DNA from: Armatimonadetes bacterium UBA5352
Lineage (GTDB): Bacteria > Armatimonadota > Zipacnadia > Zipacnadales > UBA5352
Direction of reading: 5' to 3'
NCBI GenBank assembly: GCA_002411015.1
Contig: DHPY01000042.1
Coordinates: forward strand, 14,566 to 78,565
Length of the DNA stretch: 64,000 bases
Shown here: positions 44,051 through 52,013 of the stretch, one piece after another
Position numbering within the stretch: position 1 is the first letter of the stretch
Layout of the letters: each line of letters starts with the position of its first letter
Position numbers and translations under genes: made by a program
Notes under the pieces: generated by a model
Told to the model about the DNA's origin: nothing
Databases searched by the model: none
The model's input: only the letters and a program-made list of their open reading frames with translations

Positions 44051-46369
44051 ATGTTCCGGTTCATGAGGGCGTATGCGCTTGCACCGCTCGGGCTCGTGAT
44101 CTGCGCGAGCATCGTGCATGGTCAGGAGCGTTTCACCAACCACGGCATCGCTGCCGAGGTTGCCGAACTGCGCTCGATGGTCCCGGCGGTGCCCCCCGAT
44201 GGGCGGACGCTGCTCATTGCATCGCCCACCGACTGCGGGCCGGTCGGCTATCTCCTCGTCACCGACATGGCCACGGGTGAGACCACGCAGTACTTCTGCC
44301 CGGATGATGTGCCGCAGTCGGACCCGTTCGGGGCGCTGCTGCACAGCAACGGGAAGTACTACCACACGCAGGGCCCGATCCTGCTGGAGTTCGATCCGGC
44401 GCTGGGTGAGTTCACCTTCCACGGGCGCCCGTCGCGGCAGACCAACCCCTACCTGTGCTTCACCGAGGGTCTTGACGGCACCGTCTGGGCCGGCGGCGTC
44501 TACAACACCGGCCTGATCTCCTACGACCCGCAGACACAGGAGATGGCCGATCACGGCCGCATGGATGAGGCCGAGCAGTACCTCTCCTACCTCGCCACGG
44601 ACGACGCCGGCTGGATCTACTGCGGCATCGGCACCGCGCGCAGCAACATCGTCGCGTTCCACCCGGAATCGGGCGAGCGTCGGTCGCTGATCGCCGAGGA
44701 CCTGCGCGCGGTCGGCACCGGCTACGTCGAGCCCCTCGCCGACGGCACCGTCTACGGCCGCGTGGATCAGCACCACTATCATCTGCATGACGGGGTCGCG
44801 ATGTCGATTGACAGCCGCGACGCGCTCGGGCCCGCCCGCAACGTGGTGAGCCTGCACTACGGCAACCGCCTCGGGGACCTCCCGGATGGCCGGCAGGTGC
44901 GGGCCTATGACCTGTCCGAGCGTGTCATTACCGTGCAGGATCCACGCACCGGTGAGACTGAGCGATACCCATTCGACTACCAGAGTGGCGGAGCGGACAT
45001 CACGAGTCTCGGTCTCGGCCCGGGCGGCGTCGTCTACGGCTCTACCAGCCATCCAATGCACTTCTTCGCACTGGACACGGGCCGCGGCGATCTGCGCGAC
45101 TACGGGGCAATCCCGCAAGTCGGCGGCGGCAACTTCTGCGCGATAGCAAGCGCCGGCGACCAGGTGTTTGGTGTGCAGTACGCAGCCGGTCAGCTCTGGG
45201 CGTACGACGCCACGAAGCCCTGGAACCCGTCTGTCCAGCGGCAGGTGTCGGGCCTGCAGGCGGAGGAACTCAACGCCATCGGCGCAGTCGCGGGAGGTCA
45301 CCTGTCATACCTCTCGGGCCATGACGTGGTCTTCATCTTCGGCGATGACTTCGATGCCGAGGCGCAGTTCCCGCTGCAGGTGGAGGAGCCGGGAGAGTAC
45401 TACCTGCACATCCAGCCCTTCCTGCACGAGCCCTACACGCGGGTGCAGTTCCTCTTCGATGGCAAGGCGCTGGGGGAGCCGTTCGATCCATCAAACCCGG
45501 AGACGCGCCCGGGGCCGCTGCAGGTCTTCGGACCGCTCGCGCTTGAGGCCGGGGAGCATCGCCTGCACGTGCGGCTGCTTGAGACAGAGGGGCGCGAGCC
45601 ATGGTTCAGCCTGGTCTCGCTGGACCTCTCGCGCGAGCGTAAGGAGACGTTGCTGAGCGGCCCCGCGGAGCAGAATCCGCGCGTGCTGGCACAGTGGAAG
45701 GATGACATCACGCGCCCGCGCACGGCCCTCGTGCATCCTGACGGGGTGCATGTGCTGATGGCCGGGTTCGCCGGGTACGGCCGGGTTGGCGGTGGCATCG
45801 GCATCTTCAACCTGGAGACTGAGGAGGCCACGCTGCTCACCGCCGCGGATGACCTGCTGCTCGGCCACAGCTGCATCACGCTCAAGGCGCTTCCGAGCGG
45901 CGACCTCGTCGGCGGCACCTCGGTCGCAGCTCCCGGTGGCGGCCATACGACTGCAACCGAGGCTGAGCTGTTCATCCTCGACTGGAAGACTCGGGAGGTC
46001 GTCTTCCGGACGGTGCCCGTCCCCGGCGACGGCAACATCGTCAGCATCGCGGTCGGCGATGACGGGCTTGTCTACGGCCTGTCGGGTAAGGGAACGTTCT
46101 TCGTCTTCGATCCGGTTGAGAAGCGCGTCGTCCACTCCGAGAGCCTCCAATTCGGCGGCGTTCCGCGCCACGCGTTGCAGTGGGGCGCCGACGGCTATCT
46201 CTACGCTATCCTGGGTGGCGCGATCGTGCGCATCACGCCCGGGACCTTCGAGCACCAGAAGCTCGATGACACGCCCTCCCCCGCCACCGCGGGCGGTGCG
46301 CGCGTGGGTGACAGGCTCTTCTACGCATCAGGGCCGCTGGTCTGGAGCTACGCGATCCCCCGGCCATAG
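44051..46369 (+). CDS. Secreted beta-propeller protein with inserted sugar-binding-like domain
   Basis: The 772-residue exported protein follows GAGGTGACGGC and has a signal peptide (MFRFMRAYALAPLGLVICAS, then IVHG). Propeller blades repeat phrases such as LISYDPQTQEMADHGRMDEA, VAFHPESGERRSL and LWAYDATKPWNP. They are homologous to the protein at 1047 (SYNTRTGEMRDYG, ASYDPGQPWN). Between blades, at about residues 435-530, a beta-sandwich insert (FPLQVEEPGEYYLHIQPFLH, ALEAGEHRLHVRLLETEGRE) looks like a CBM or galactose-binding fold. Function is unknown: perhaps a lactonase-like or recognition protein for polysaccharides. It ends the operon begun by the heparinase gene and is convergent with the hydrogenase operon. 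Confidence 0.72.
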   Translation: MFRFMRAYALAPLGLVICASIVHGQERFTNHGIAAEVAELRSMVPAVPPDGRTLLIASPTDCGPVGYLLVTDMATGETTQYFCPDDVPQSDPFGALLHSNGKYYHTQGPILLEFDPALGEFTFHGRPSRQTNPYLCFTEGLDGTVWAGGVYNTGLISYDPQTQEMADHGRMDEAEQYLSYLATDDAGWIYCGIGTARSNIVAFHPESGERRSLIAEDLRAVGTGYVEPLADGTVYGRVDQHHYHLHDGVAMSIDSRDALGPARNVVSLHYGNRLGDLPDGRQVRAYDLSERVITVQDPRTGETERYPFDYQSGGADITSLGLGPGGVVYGSTSHPMHFFALDTGRGDLRDYGAIPQVGGGNFCAIASAGDQVFGVQYAAGQLWAYDATKPWNPSVQRQVSGLQAEELNAIGAVAGGHLSYLSGHDVVFIFGDDFDAEAQFPLQVEEPGEYYLHIQPFLHEPYTRVQFLFDGKALGEPFDPSNPETRPGPLQVFGPLALEAGEHRLHVRLLETEGREPWFSLVSLDLSRERKETLLSGPAEQNPRVLAQWKDDITRPRTALVHPDGVHVLMAGFAGYGRVGGGIGIFNLETEEATLLTAADDLLLGHSCITLKALPSGDLVGGTSVAAPGGGHTTATEAELFILDWKTREVVFRTVPVPGDGNIVSIAVGDDGLVYGLSGKGTFFVFDPVEKRVVHSESLQFGGVPRHALQWGADGYLYAILGGAIVRITPGTFEHQKLDDTPSPATAGGARVGDRLFYASGPLVWSYAIPRP

Positions 46370-46542
46370 GCGGGCCGTGGCCACGCCCAGCGTGCGCCGG
46401 CGACGGAAGCGGCAGGTCGCGCCGCGGATGAAGGCTCCGGCCGGTCGCAGCGTTGCATCGCGCGACCCAGGTGGCGACGGGCGACGTCGCGCCGTCCGCG
46501 AACCGAGGGCGGATGGCATGAGGAAGATCCGATGGCCGTCGC

Positions 46543-47817
46543 TCAATGCGTCGAGCACGAGATGCACGGATCGTACGCTCGCACAAGCATTTCGAGGAGA
46601 TGCTGGATGCGGTCGGGGCTCATGTCCATGATCCGTGGCGTGAACTCCTGCATGTCACGGTTCAGATTCGCCTGGGTCTGCGCGGTCGGGATGATGTGGT
46701 TCGCCGAGACGCACTTGCCCGCGCTGTCATACTCGTACTCGTGAATGAGCAGCCCGCGCGGCGCCTCCACCGCGCCCACGCCCAGCCCCGTCTTCGCCTC
46801 CACCTCCGCCTGCTGCTGCCCCCGGTCGGTCCCACGGGAGACCAGTTCGTCAGTCAGTTCGATTGCATCCTCAACACAGTGGATGCACTCGATCAGTTGC
46901 GCTACGGTCATCGCGAAGGGATTGTGCACAGGCGGCTCCATGCCCAGGCGCTGCGCCGCCGCCTGCGCGGGTGGGTGGAGTTGCTCGTAGTTGTTGTTGA
47001 AGCGCGCCAGTGCCCCGACGAGGTACTCGTCGCGGTTCCACCGCGCCCACTTCGCGGTGGAGTGCTCCACTACGCGCTCGCCAATGGCGTCTCTGTACTC
47101 AGCGACAGGGATGCGGGGCCCATCGCTGGAGACGATCTCGCCCGAGTAGAAGGCGTAGCGATCTGGATGTGTCAGCGATACGTACTCGGTCTCGCGCTCG
47201 AAAGTGGGCAGTTCGACCGAGGCGAAGAGCTCCACGGTCGCCTCAAGATCATCGAGGATGTTCGCGAGGCGCTCGCGCATTCCGAGCGTCCTTGCCGGGT
47301 CCAGGAGGAAGCTGAAGCCGCCGACGGTCATCGCGACCGGGTGGGTGTGGCGCCCGGCGACCAGCGCGGCCAGATCGTAGCCGATCTGCTTCAGGCGCAT
47401 GGCGCGGCGCACGATGTCAGGCTGACTGCTGATCAGCGGCATGACGCTCGGGAGACCGAGCAGATCCGGGGCGGCGAGGAAGTAGATGTGCAGGAGATGG
47501 CTGGACAGAACCTCGCCATGGAAGGCGAGGCGGCGCAGCAGGTCAGTCTGCGGCGAGATCTCCACGCCAAGCGCGGCCTCGGTAGCCTGCAGGGCCGCGC
47601 ACCTGTGGCTCACGGCGCAAATGCCACAGATGCGTGAGGCGATGTGGACGACATCTGAGTAGCACTGGCCGCGCATGATCGCCTCGAAGAAGCGGGGGGC
47701 TTCGACCACCGAGAAGCGGACCTCCTTGAGCAGCCCATTCTCGATGCGCGCGATCACATCGCCGTGGCCCTCTACCCGCGTGATATGATGCACATGAATG
47801 GCGGCGTCAGTCGTCAT
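46543..47817 (-). CDS. [NiFe] hydrogenase large (alpha) subunit, group 3b-like, lacking the C-terminal extension
   Basis: The 424-residue subunit binds the NiFe(CN)2CO centre. The L1 motif is RICGICAVSH (C64, C67), the second is DPCISCSTH (C418, C421), and ITRVEGHGD sits near the start. Length and order match the cytoplasmic NAD(P)-linked group 3b (sulfhydrogenase-like) enzymes. The reading frame stops right after His424 of DPCISCSTH. In most family members a further 10-20 residues follow and are removed by a maturation protease; here that extension is absent. The gene overlaps the delta gene by 11 bases and ends the hydrogenase operon. It has an AAGGAGG ribosome site inside that gene. No hyp maturation genes are in the window. 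Confidence 0.88.
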   Translation of the reverse strand: MTTDAAIHVHHITRVEGHGDVIARIENGLLKEVRFSVVEAPRFFEAIMRGQCYSDVVHIASRICGICAVSHRCAALQATEAALGVEISPQTDLLRRLAFHGEVLSSHLLHIYFLAAPDLLGLPSVMPLISSQPDIVRRAMRLKQIGYDLAALVAGRHTHPVAMTVGGFSFLLDPARTLGMRERLANILDDLEATVELFASVELPTFERETEYVSLTHPDRYAFYSGEIVSSDGPRIPVAEYRDAIGERVVEHSTAKWARWNRDEYLVGALARFNNNYEQLHPPAQAAAQRLGMEPPVHNPFAMTVAQLIECIHCVEDAIELTDELVSRGTDRGQQQAEVEAKTGLGVGAVEAPRGLLIHEYEYDSAGKCVSANHIIPTAQTQANLNRDMQEFTPRIMDMSPDRIQHLLEMLVRAYDPCISCSTH

Positions 47818-48640
47818 CAGGCTGCGCCTCCTTCAGGTCGAACTCCGGCCAGTTGTTGTAGATGCGCAGTTTCGCCGCGATCTCGTCGTCCGAAAGCTCA
47901 TGCCGCTGCACGACCGCGCACATAATTGCATGCGCCTGCTCGCGCTTGAGGGCTTTGAGCATGGCGGGGATGTTCGCCGCATCCATCAGCCCTCGGCAGC
48001 CCTGACAGGGGTCGCCGTAGGCGGTGCAGATGGCGTTGCAGCCGCAGCGCGTGACCGGCCCGAGGCAGACCTTGCCCATCTCATAGACGCAGACGTAGTC
48101 GTTGAGCTTGCATTCAACGCAGACCGGCTGGTTGGGCGGCTGATGAGACTGGCCGGTGAGCATGGCGTTGACCACCGTCATGAACTCGGGCAGCGATACG
48201 GGGCAGCCGAAGACCCGGTAGTCGGCATCCACGACTGCCGTGACGGGCCGCGATGGAATGGTTGATATCGTGTCTGCGGCATCTCCGTAGACGACCCGAC
48301 GCACCTCATCCATCGACCATTGGTTCTTCAGCTCGTTATGACAGCCGCCAGAAGCGCAGCTTCCCAGCGTCACCAGCACGTCCGCCTGCTCCCGGATCCG
48401 CTTGATTCGCTCAACATCCTCCTCCGTGGTCACCGAACCCTCGCAGAACGCGATGTCGTACTCCGTGGATTGCTCCGTCATCGCCTCCCGCCACGTCACC
48501 ACGTCCACGTGGCCGAGGATCTCCAGCAACCTCTCCTCGAGCTGCAGGACTGAGAGCTGGCAGCCTTCACAGCACGCGAAGTCGAAGAACGCAACCTGCG
48601 GCTTGTGGCCGAAGCGTGGGATCGGCTCCTCGCGTGACAT
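47807..48640 (-). CDS. [NiFe] hydrogenase small (delta) subunit, group 3b-like
   Basis: The 277-residue electron-transfer subunit begins at ATG 48640 with GGAGG upstream. The proximal [4Fe-4S] cluster ligands are CCEGC (C24, C27), TLGSCASGGC and VFGCPVSLPEF, as in small subunits. The C-terminal part has Cys residues for further clusters (CVECKLNDYVCVYEMGKVC and CGCNAICTAYGDPCQGC). It passes electrons from the alpha subunit to the gamma and beta subunits. There is no twin-arginine signal, so the enzyme is cytoplasmic. Its 3' end overlaps the alpha gene, which suggests coupled synthesis. Confidence 0.88.
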   Translation of the reverse strand: MSREEPIPRFGHKPQVAFFDFACCEGCQLSVLQLEERLLEILGHVDVVTWREAMTEQSTEYDIAFCEGSVTTEEDVERIKRIREQADVLVTLGSCASGGCHNELKNQWSMDEVRRVVYGDAADTISTIPSRPVTAVVDADYRVFGCPVSLPEFMTVVNAMLTGQSHQPPNQPVCVECKLNDYVCVYEMGKVCLGPVTRCGCNAICTAYGDPCQGCRGLMDAANIPAMLKALKREQAHAIMCAVVQRHELSDDEIAAKLRIYNNWPEFDLKEAQPDDD

Positions 48641-48696
48641 ATTGTTGCCTCCCATCGGCGCAATCGATCAGTCGCACAGATGCGACGCGCCTGCTG

Positions 48697-49584
48697 CTAC
48701 TTCCGCTCATCCTCGGGCGCCCAGACCTCGATTGCTTCGGAGCGGCCGAGGAGCTGGCTGTAGCGGAAGACCGGCCCGTCCTGGCAGACGTACAGGTCGT
48801 TGAGCTGACAGTGGCCGCACTTGCCCATGCCGCACTTGAACCGCCGTTCGAGCGAGAAGAGGATGTCCTCGGCAACCATCCCCTTCTCAAGCAACTCCGC
48901 GGCCACAAAACGGTACATGACCGGTGGCCCGACGACGGCGGCGGTCGTGCGGCCCGGGTCAATCTCCACCTCGTCACGCAGCGGGATCGTCACCACCCCC
49001 GTGCGCCCGGTCCAGTCCGCGTCTGCCTCATCTACCGTGTAGCGCGTCTCGAAATCGTCGCGCGCGTCCCAGACCGCGAGGTCATCCTTGAACAGACGCT
49101 CCCCGGGCTTGCGCGCGCCATAGACAAGGATCATGCGGCCAAACTCGGAGCGGCGGTCTGCGACGTAGTTGATGAGCGACCGCAGTGGGGCCAGCCCGAT
49201 GCCGCCGGCGATGCAGAGGATGTCCCGGCCCCGCATATCGTTCACGGGGAAGCCATGGCCGTACGGCCCGCGGACACCCACGAAATCGCCCGGGCGCAGG
49301 TGGTGCATGGCCTGCGACAGGTTCCCGACCGCCGCAACGCAGATCTCGAAGCTCTCGGTGCGCGTCGGTGAGGAGCAGAACGAGATCGGCGCCTCGCCGT
49401 AGCCCGGCAGGGATATCTGGAGGAACTGGCCCGGGCCGTGGTCAAGGGTCTCCGCGGAGTTGAGCTGGAGGCGCAGCAGCACCATCATCTCCGACAGGCG
49501 CTGCTTCGCAATGACCCGAGCGAGTTCGGGTCGATAGAATCGCGTGATGTCCTCAGTGACAGGGAGTTCGTCGGCGGCTCTCAT
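48697..49584 (-). CDS. Hydrogenase gamma subunit, FAD/NAD-binding (flavodoxin-reductase fold)
   Basis: The 295-residue diaphorase subunit exchanges electrons between the hydrogenase clusters and NAD(P). The FAD-binding part includes PGQFLQISLP and ISFCSSPTRTESFEICV. The NAD(P)-binding part has CIAGGIGLAPLRSLINYVAD. A [2Fe-2S] site is built from C251, C256, C259 and C267 (RFKCGMGKCGHCQLNDLYVC). It follows the beta subunit by 2 bases, with GGAGGG before its ATG. This is the same layout as the sulfhydrogenase gamma subunit and dihydroorotate-dehydrogenase electron-transfer protein. It has no maturation role. Confidence 0.88.
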   Translation of the reverse strand: MRAADELPVTEDITRFYRPELARVIAKQRLSEMMVLLRLQLNSAETLDHGPGQFLQISLPGYGEAPISFCSSPTRTESFEICVAAVGNLSQAMHHLRPGDFVGVRGPYGHGFPVNDMRGRDILCIAGGIGLAPLRSLINYVADRRSEFGRMILVYGARKPGERLFKDDLAVWDARDDFETRYTVDEADADWTGRTGVVTIPLRDEVEIDPGRTTAAVVGPPVMYRFVAAELLEKGMVAEDILFSLERRFKCGMGKCGHCQLNDLYVCQDGPVFRYSQLLGRSEAIEVWAPEDERK

Positions 49585-49586
49585 GG

Positions 49587-50630
49587 CTACGCCCTCCCGC
49601 GTGCGCGGCCGATGATCTCGTTGCTCACATCAACTATGTTGATGTCGGCCGTGCAGGCGCGGGAGCAGCGCCCGCAGCCGGTGCAGTAGGGGCGGCCGAA
49701 ATCGCGGTACAGATAGAGGAACTTGCGGTGCCACCGGTGCCGGACACGCTGCCAGCGAATGCGGCGGAAGTTGTGCCCGCCCGCCACGAGTGCGAACTCC
49801 TGGAGCTGGCATGAGTCCCATGAGCGGATGCGCCGGCCGCCGGTGAGGCCGAGATCGAACTCGTCTTTGATGTCGAAGCAGAAGCAGGTCGGGCAGGTGG
49901 TGTTGCAGGAGCCGCATGAGTAGCAGCGGGAGGCAACCTCGCGCCAGAGCTCGCCGAAATCGTCCTCCTCGAGGATATCGGCGAACTCGGCCGGCGAGGC
50001 ATCGATGGAGGCGGTCATCCGCTCCGACTTGGCGCGCCGGAATGCCGCCGCTTGCTCGCGATCGGCATCAGTGGCGTCCTCGACATCCGACAGCCGCAAC
50101 ATCCCGCCACCGGCCTCAGTCAGCACCTCGACGAGGTAGCCTCTCCCGATCGGTGTGAGGAACAGGTCGGCTCCTTCGCGACCATAGCAGGTGCCGAAGC
50201 CGAAGCAGAAGCAGTACTCGTCGGGGAGGCAATCCACGCCGATCACCCGCGCGCGCGCACGTGCCGCGGGCCAGCAGGCTTCGGCAGGCTCCTGGGCGTA
50301 GGCATCATCGAGCATCTCCAGCGCAGCGAGATCGCATGGATGAACGCCCACGAGCGTGAAGGCGGTCGCCTCCTGCACCGCGGTGATCGTCGGCGGCTGG
50401 CTCGACTCGAACTCGAAGAGCGGCTGGCGCGGCGGGAAGAAGGCCTTTTTCGGCGGGATCGTCGTCGTGGTGTACTTGAGCCTGAGCTGTCCGGCGGAGT
50501 CCAGCCAGTCGAACATGACGAAGCCGGGCTGGCTGATGCGTTCGCGCGGCCCCATGACCGGGCCTTCCTCAATGAGCCGGCCGAAGAAGCTCTGCGCTCC
50601 CTCGCGGGTCATCACCAGCTCCCGCCCCAT
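49587..50630 (-). CDS. Hydrogenase beta subunit with two [4Fe-4S] clusters (AsrA/HydB-like)
   Basis: The 347-residue protein has the domain architecture of HydB/AsrA-like beta subunits: an N-terminal globular region (VHPCDLAALEMLDDAYAQEP) and two Fe-S motifs, CYSCGSCNTTCPTCFC and CTGCGRCSRACTAD, near residues 240-335. It carries electrons between the gamma subunit and the small subunit. The ATG at 50630 follows GGAGGTGGGTGAG; a GTG at 50645 would add five residues. The following gamma gene starts 2 bases after its stop. The first catalytic gene of the hydrogenase operon. Confidence 0.85.
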   Translation of the reverse strand: MGRELVMTREGAQSFFGRLIEEGPVMGPRERISQPGFVMFDWLDSAGQLRLKYTTTTIPPKKAFFPPRQPLFEFESSQPPTITAVQEATAFTLVGVHPCDLAALEMLDDAYAQEPAEACWPAARARARVIGVDCLPDEYCFCFGFGTCYGREGADLFLTPIGRGYLVEVLTEAGGGMLRLSDVEDATDADREQAAAFRRAKSERMTASIDASPAEFADILEEDDFGELWREVASRCYSCGSCNTTCPTCFCFDIKDEFDLGLTGGRRIRSWDSCQLQEFALVAGGHNFRRIRWQRVRHRWHRKFLYLYRDFGRPYCTGCGRCSRACTADINIVDVSNEIIGRARGRA

Positions 50631-50668
50631 CTCACCCACCTCCACCCGTCCGCGTTCCCCTGACCCTC

Positions 50669-51163
50669 TCAGTCATCCTGGTACTGAAGCGCGTCCTTGA
50701 GTTGGAGCAGGCGCCGGATATGCCGGTGCTCCTCGGCGATGATCTCCTCCACGACATCCTGCTCCGAGCTGCGCACGATCTGCTTGATGCCTGAGTAGAA
50801 GGCAATCGCGCTCTGCTCGAGCTCGATCGCCATCTCCACGGCTTCGAGTTCGTCTCTGACGGCCTCGGCGCTGCATGTCGCCTCATCGATGGTTGAGAAC
50901 ACGCGCGTCTTCGTGAAGCCGCGCAGGTAGCTGAGGGTCTCTCCGGGGTAGCTTTCTGGGACGGTGTACTCAGCGAGGTCCTGCTTCATCCGTGCGAATA
51001 GCTCGATATGGCGGCGCTCCTGGTCGGCCGCATACTCGAATACCTCCGACACGGCCTCACTTGCCCTCGCGGCAATACAGCCGGTGTAGAATGCGAGGCC
51101 CTGGCGCTCGATGTCGATCGCCATGTCCAGCACTTCGGCTGCCTGGAAAAGCGGCTTGCTCAT
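50669..51163 (-). CDS. Two-repeat ferritin-like (rubrerythrin-type) diiron protein
   Basis: The 164-residue protein has two copies of a four-helix ferritin-like pattern. Repeat one is AIDIERQGLAFYTGC with DQERRHIELFARMK; repeat two is ELEQSAIAFYSGIKQIV with AEEHRHIRRLLQLK. The Glu and Glu-X2-His sets can bind two irons. No rubredoxin domain is present. It is probably a peroxide- or oxygen-reducing or iron-handling protein. It starts at ATG 51163 with GAGGAGGGCGAAG upstream and lies 38 bases before the hydrogenase beta gene, so it is the lead gene of that operon. This suggests protection of the oxygen-sensitive hydrogenase, which is an inference from position. Confidence 0.78.
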   Translation of the reverse strand: MSKPLFQAAEVLDMAIDIERQGLAFYTGCIAARASEAVSEVFEYAADQERRHIELFARMKQDLAEYTVPESYPGETLSYLRGFTKTRVFSTIDEATCSAEAVRDELEAVEMAIELEQSAIAFYSGIKQIVRSSEQDVVEEIIAEEHRHIRRLLQLKDALQYQDD

Positions 51164-51349
51164 CTTCGCCCTCCTCACACCACCGCATGAACTTCGCCAC
51201 TTCCGGCAAGGGGAAGATACTCGTTGTCTCAAGGACCTTCGCCGGACGCGTCGAGGCTCCTGCCAGGGATCTTCATCCTCTGTGGCACGCTGAACGGCAG
51301 GGCCTGTGGGCTCGGGCGGCCACCGGGCAGTTGCCCGGCTAACCGCCCC

Positions 51350-51895
51350 TCAGTGCTCGCCCAACTGGTGTGCCAGCTCGTGGTACCTCTCGTGCGTCCC
51401 CTCACCCATCTCGTCCGCCTCCACCCGGTCAAAGGCCGCACCCAGTTCGGTCTGATCCTCAGGCGTGAGGACCCGCTCGGCCATCATGAACAGCACATCG
51501 TTCTCCTTTGCGATGTGGCTTCGAAGCAGGCTGACGTAAGCGAGCAGGGCCTCGCTGGCGATGTCCATCGCCTCAGTGTCGCCGGCCCTCGCCTCCGGAG
51601 CGGCACCGGCTACGCTTCGGATGAACGCCCGTCCCTGCTCGTGCTCCTGCAGCATCACGCCGATGGGGCCACCTGCACCCGGGATGCCGCGTTCCTCGAG
51701 CCGCGGGAACAGGTGCCGCTCCTCCTTGCCGTGATGGCAGCGATCGGCGAAGTTGCGGACGAAGTCCACGATGGTGTCGAGCCAGTCCGGGTCGTCAAGA
51801 AGCGTCGCCCGGAGCGATCCCGCGCCCCTCTCGATCCCATTCAGGACCAGCAGGATGATCTCGTGCTCGTGCCTCAAAGTCGAGGTCGGTCCCAT
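51350..51895 (-). CDS. Hemerythrin HHE-domain protein
   Basis: The 181-residue protein shows the hemerythrin cation-binding pattern: LRHEHEIILLVLN, CHHGKEERHLFPRLEE, MLQEHEQGRAFI and LRSHIAKENDVLFMMAERVL. These His and Glu residues bind a diiron centre. Such proteins sense or scavenge oxygen, or handle nitric oxide. The ATG at 51895 has GGAGCGG upstream. It lies 186 bases upstream of the ferritin-like gene on the same strand, and together they suggest an oxygen- or peroxide-defence pair associated with the hydrogenase. Its expression with the operon is plausible but not shown. Confidence 0.8.
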   Translation of the reverse strand: MGPTSTLRHEHEIILLVLNGIERGAGSLRATLLDDPDWLDTIVDFVRNFADRCHHGKEERHLFPRLEERGIPGAGGPIGVMLQEHEQGRAFIRSVAGAAPEARAGDTEAMDIASEALLAYVSLLRSHIAKENDVLFMMAERVLTPEDQTELGAAFDRVEADEMGEGTHERYHELAHQLGEH

Positions 51896-52013
51896 GGAAA
51901 GCCGCTCCAATCAATCCGCGCCAGTTGCCTCACCTGAACCCGATCGGCCCATACCGGACCGATCTGCTCCACAACAGCCTTCTGCGCGGCAGGTTTGACT
52001 CCTCTGGCAGGTG

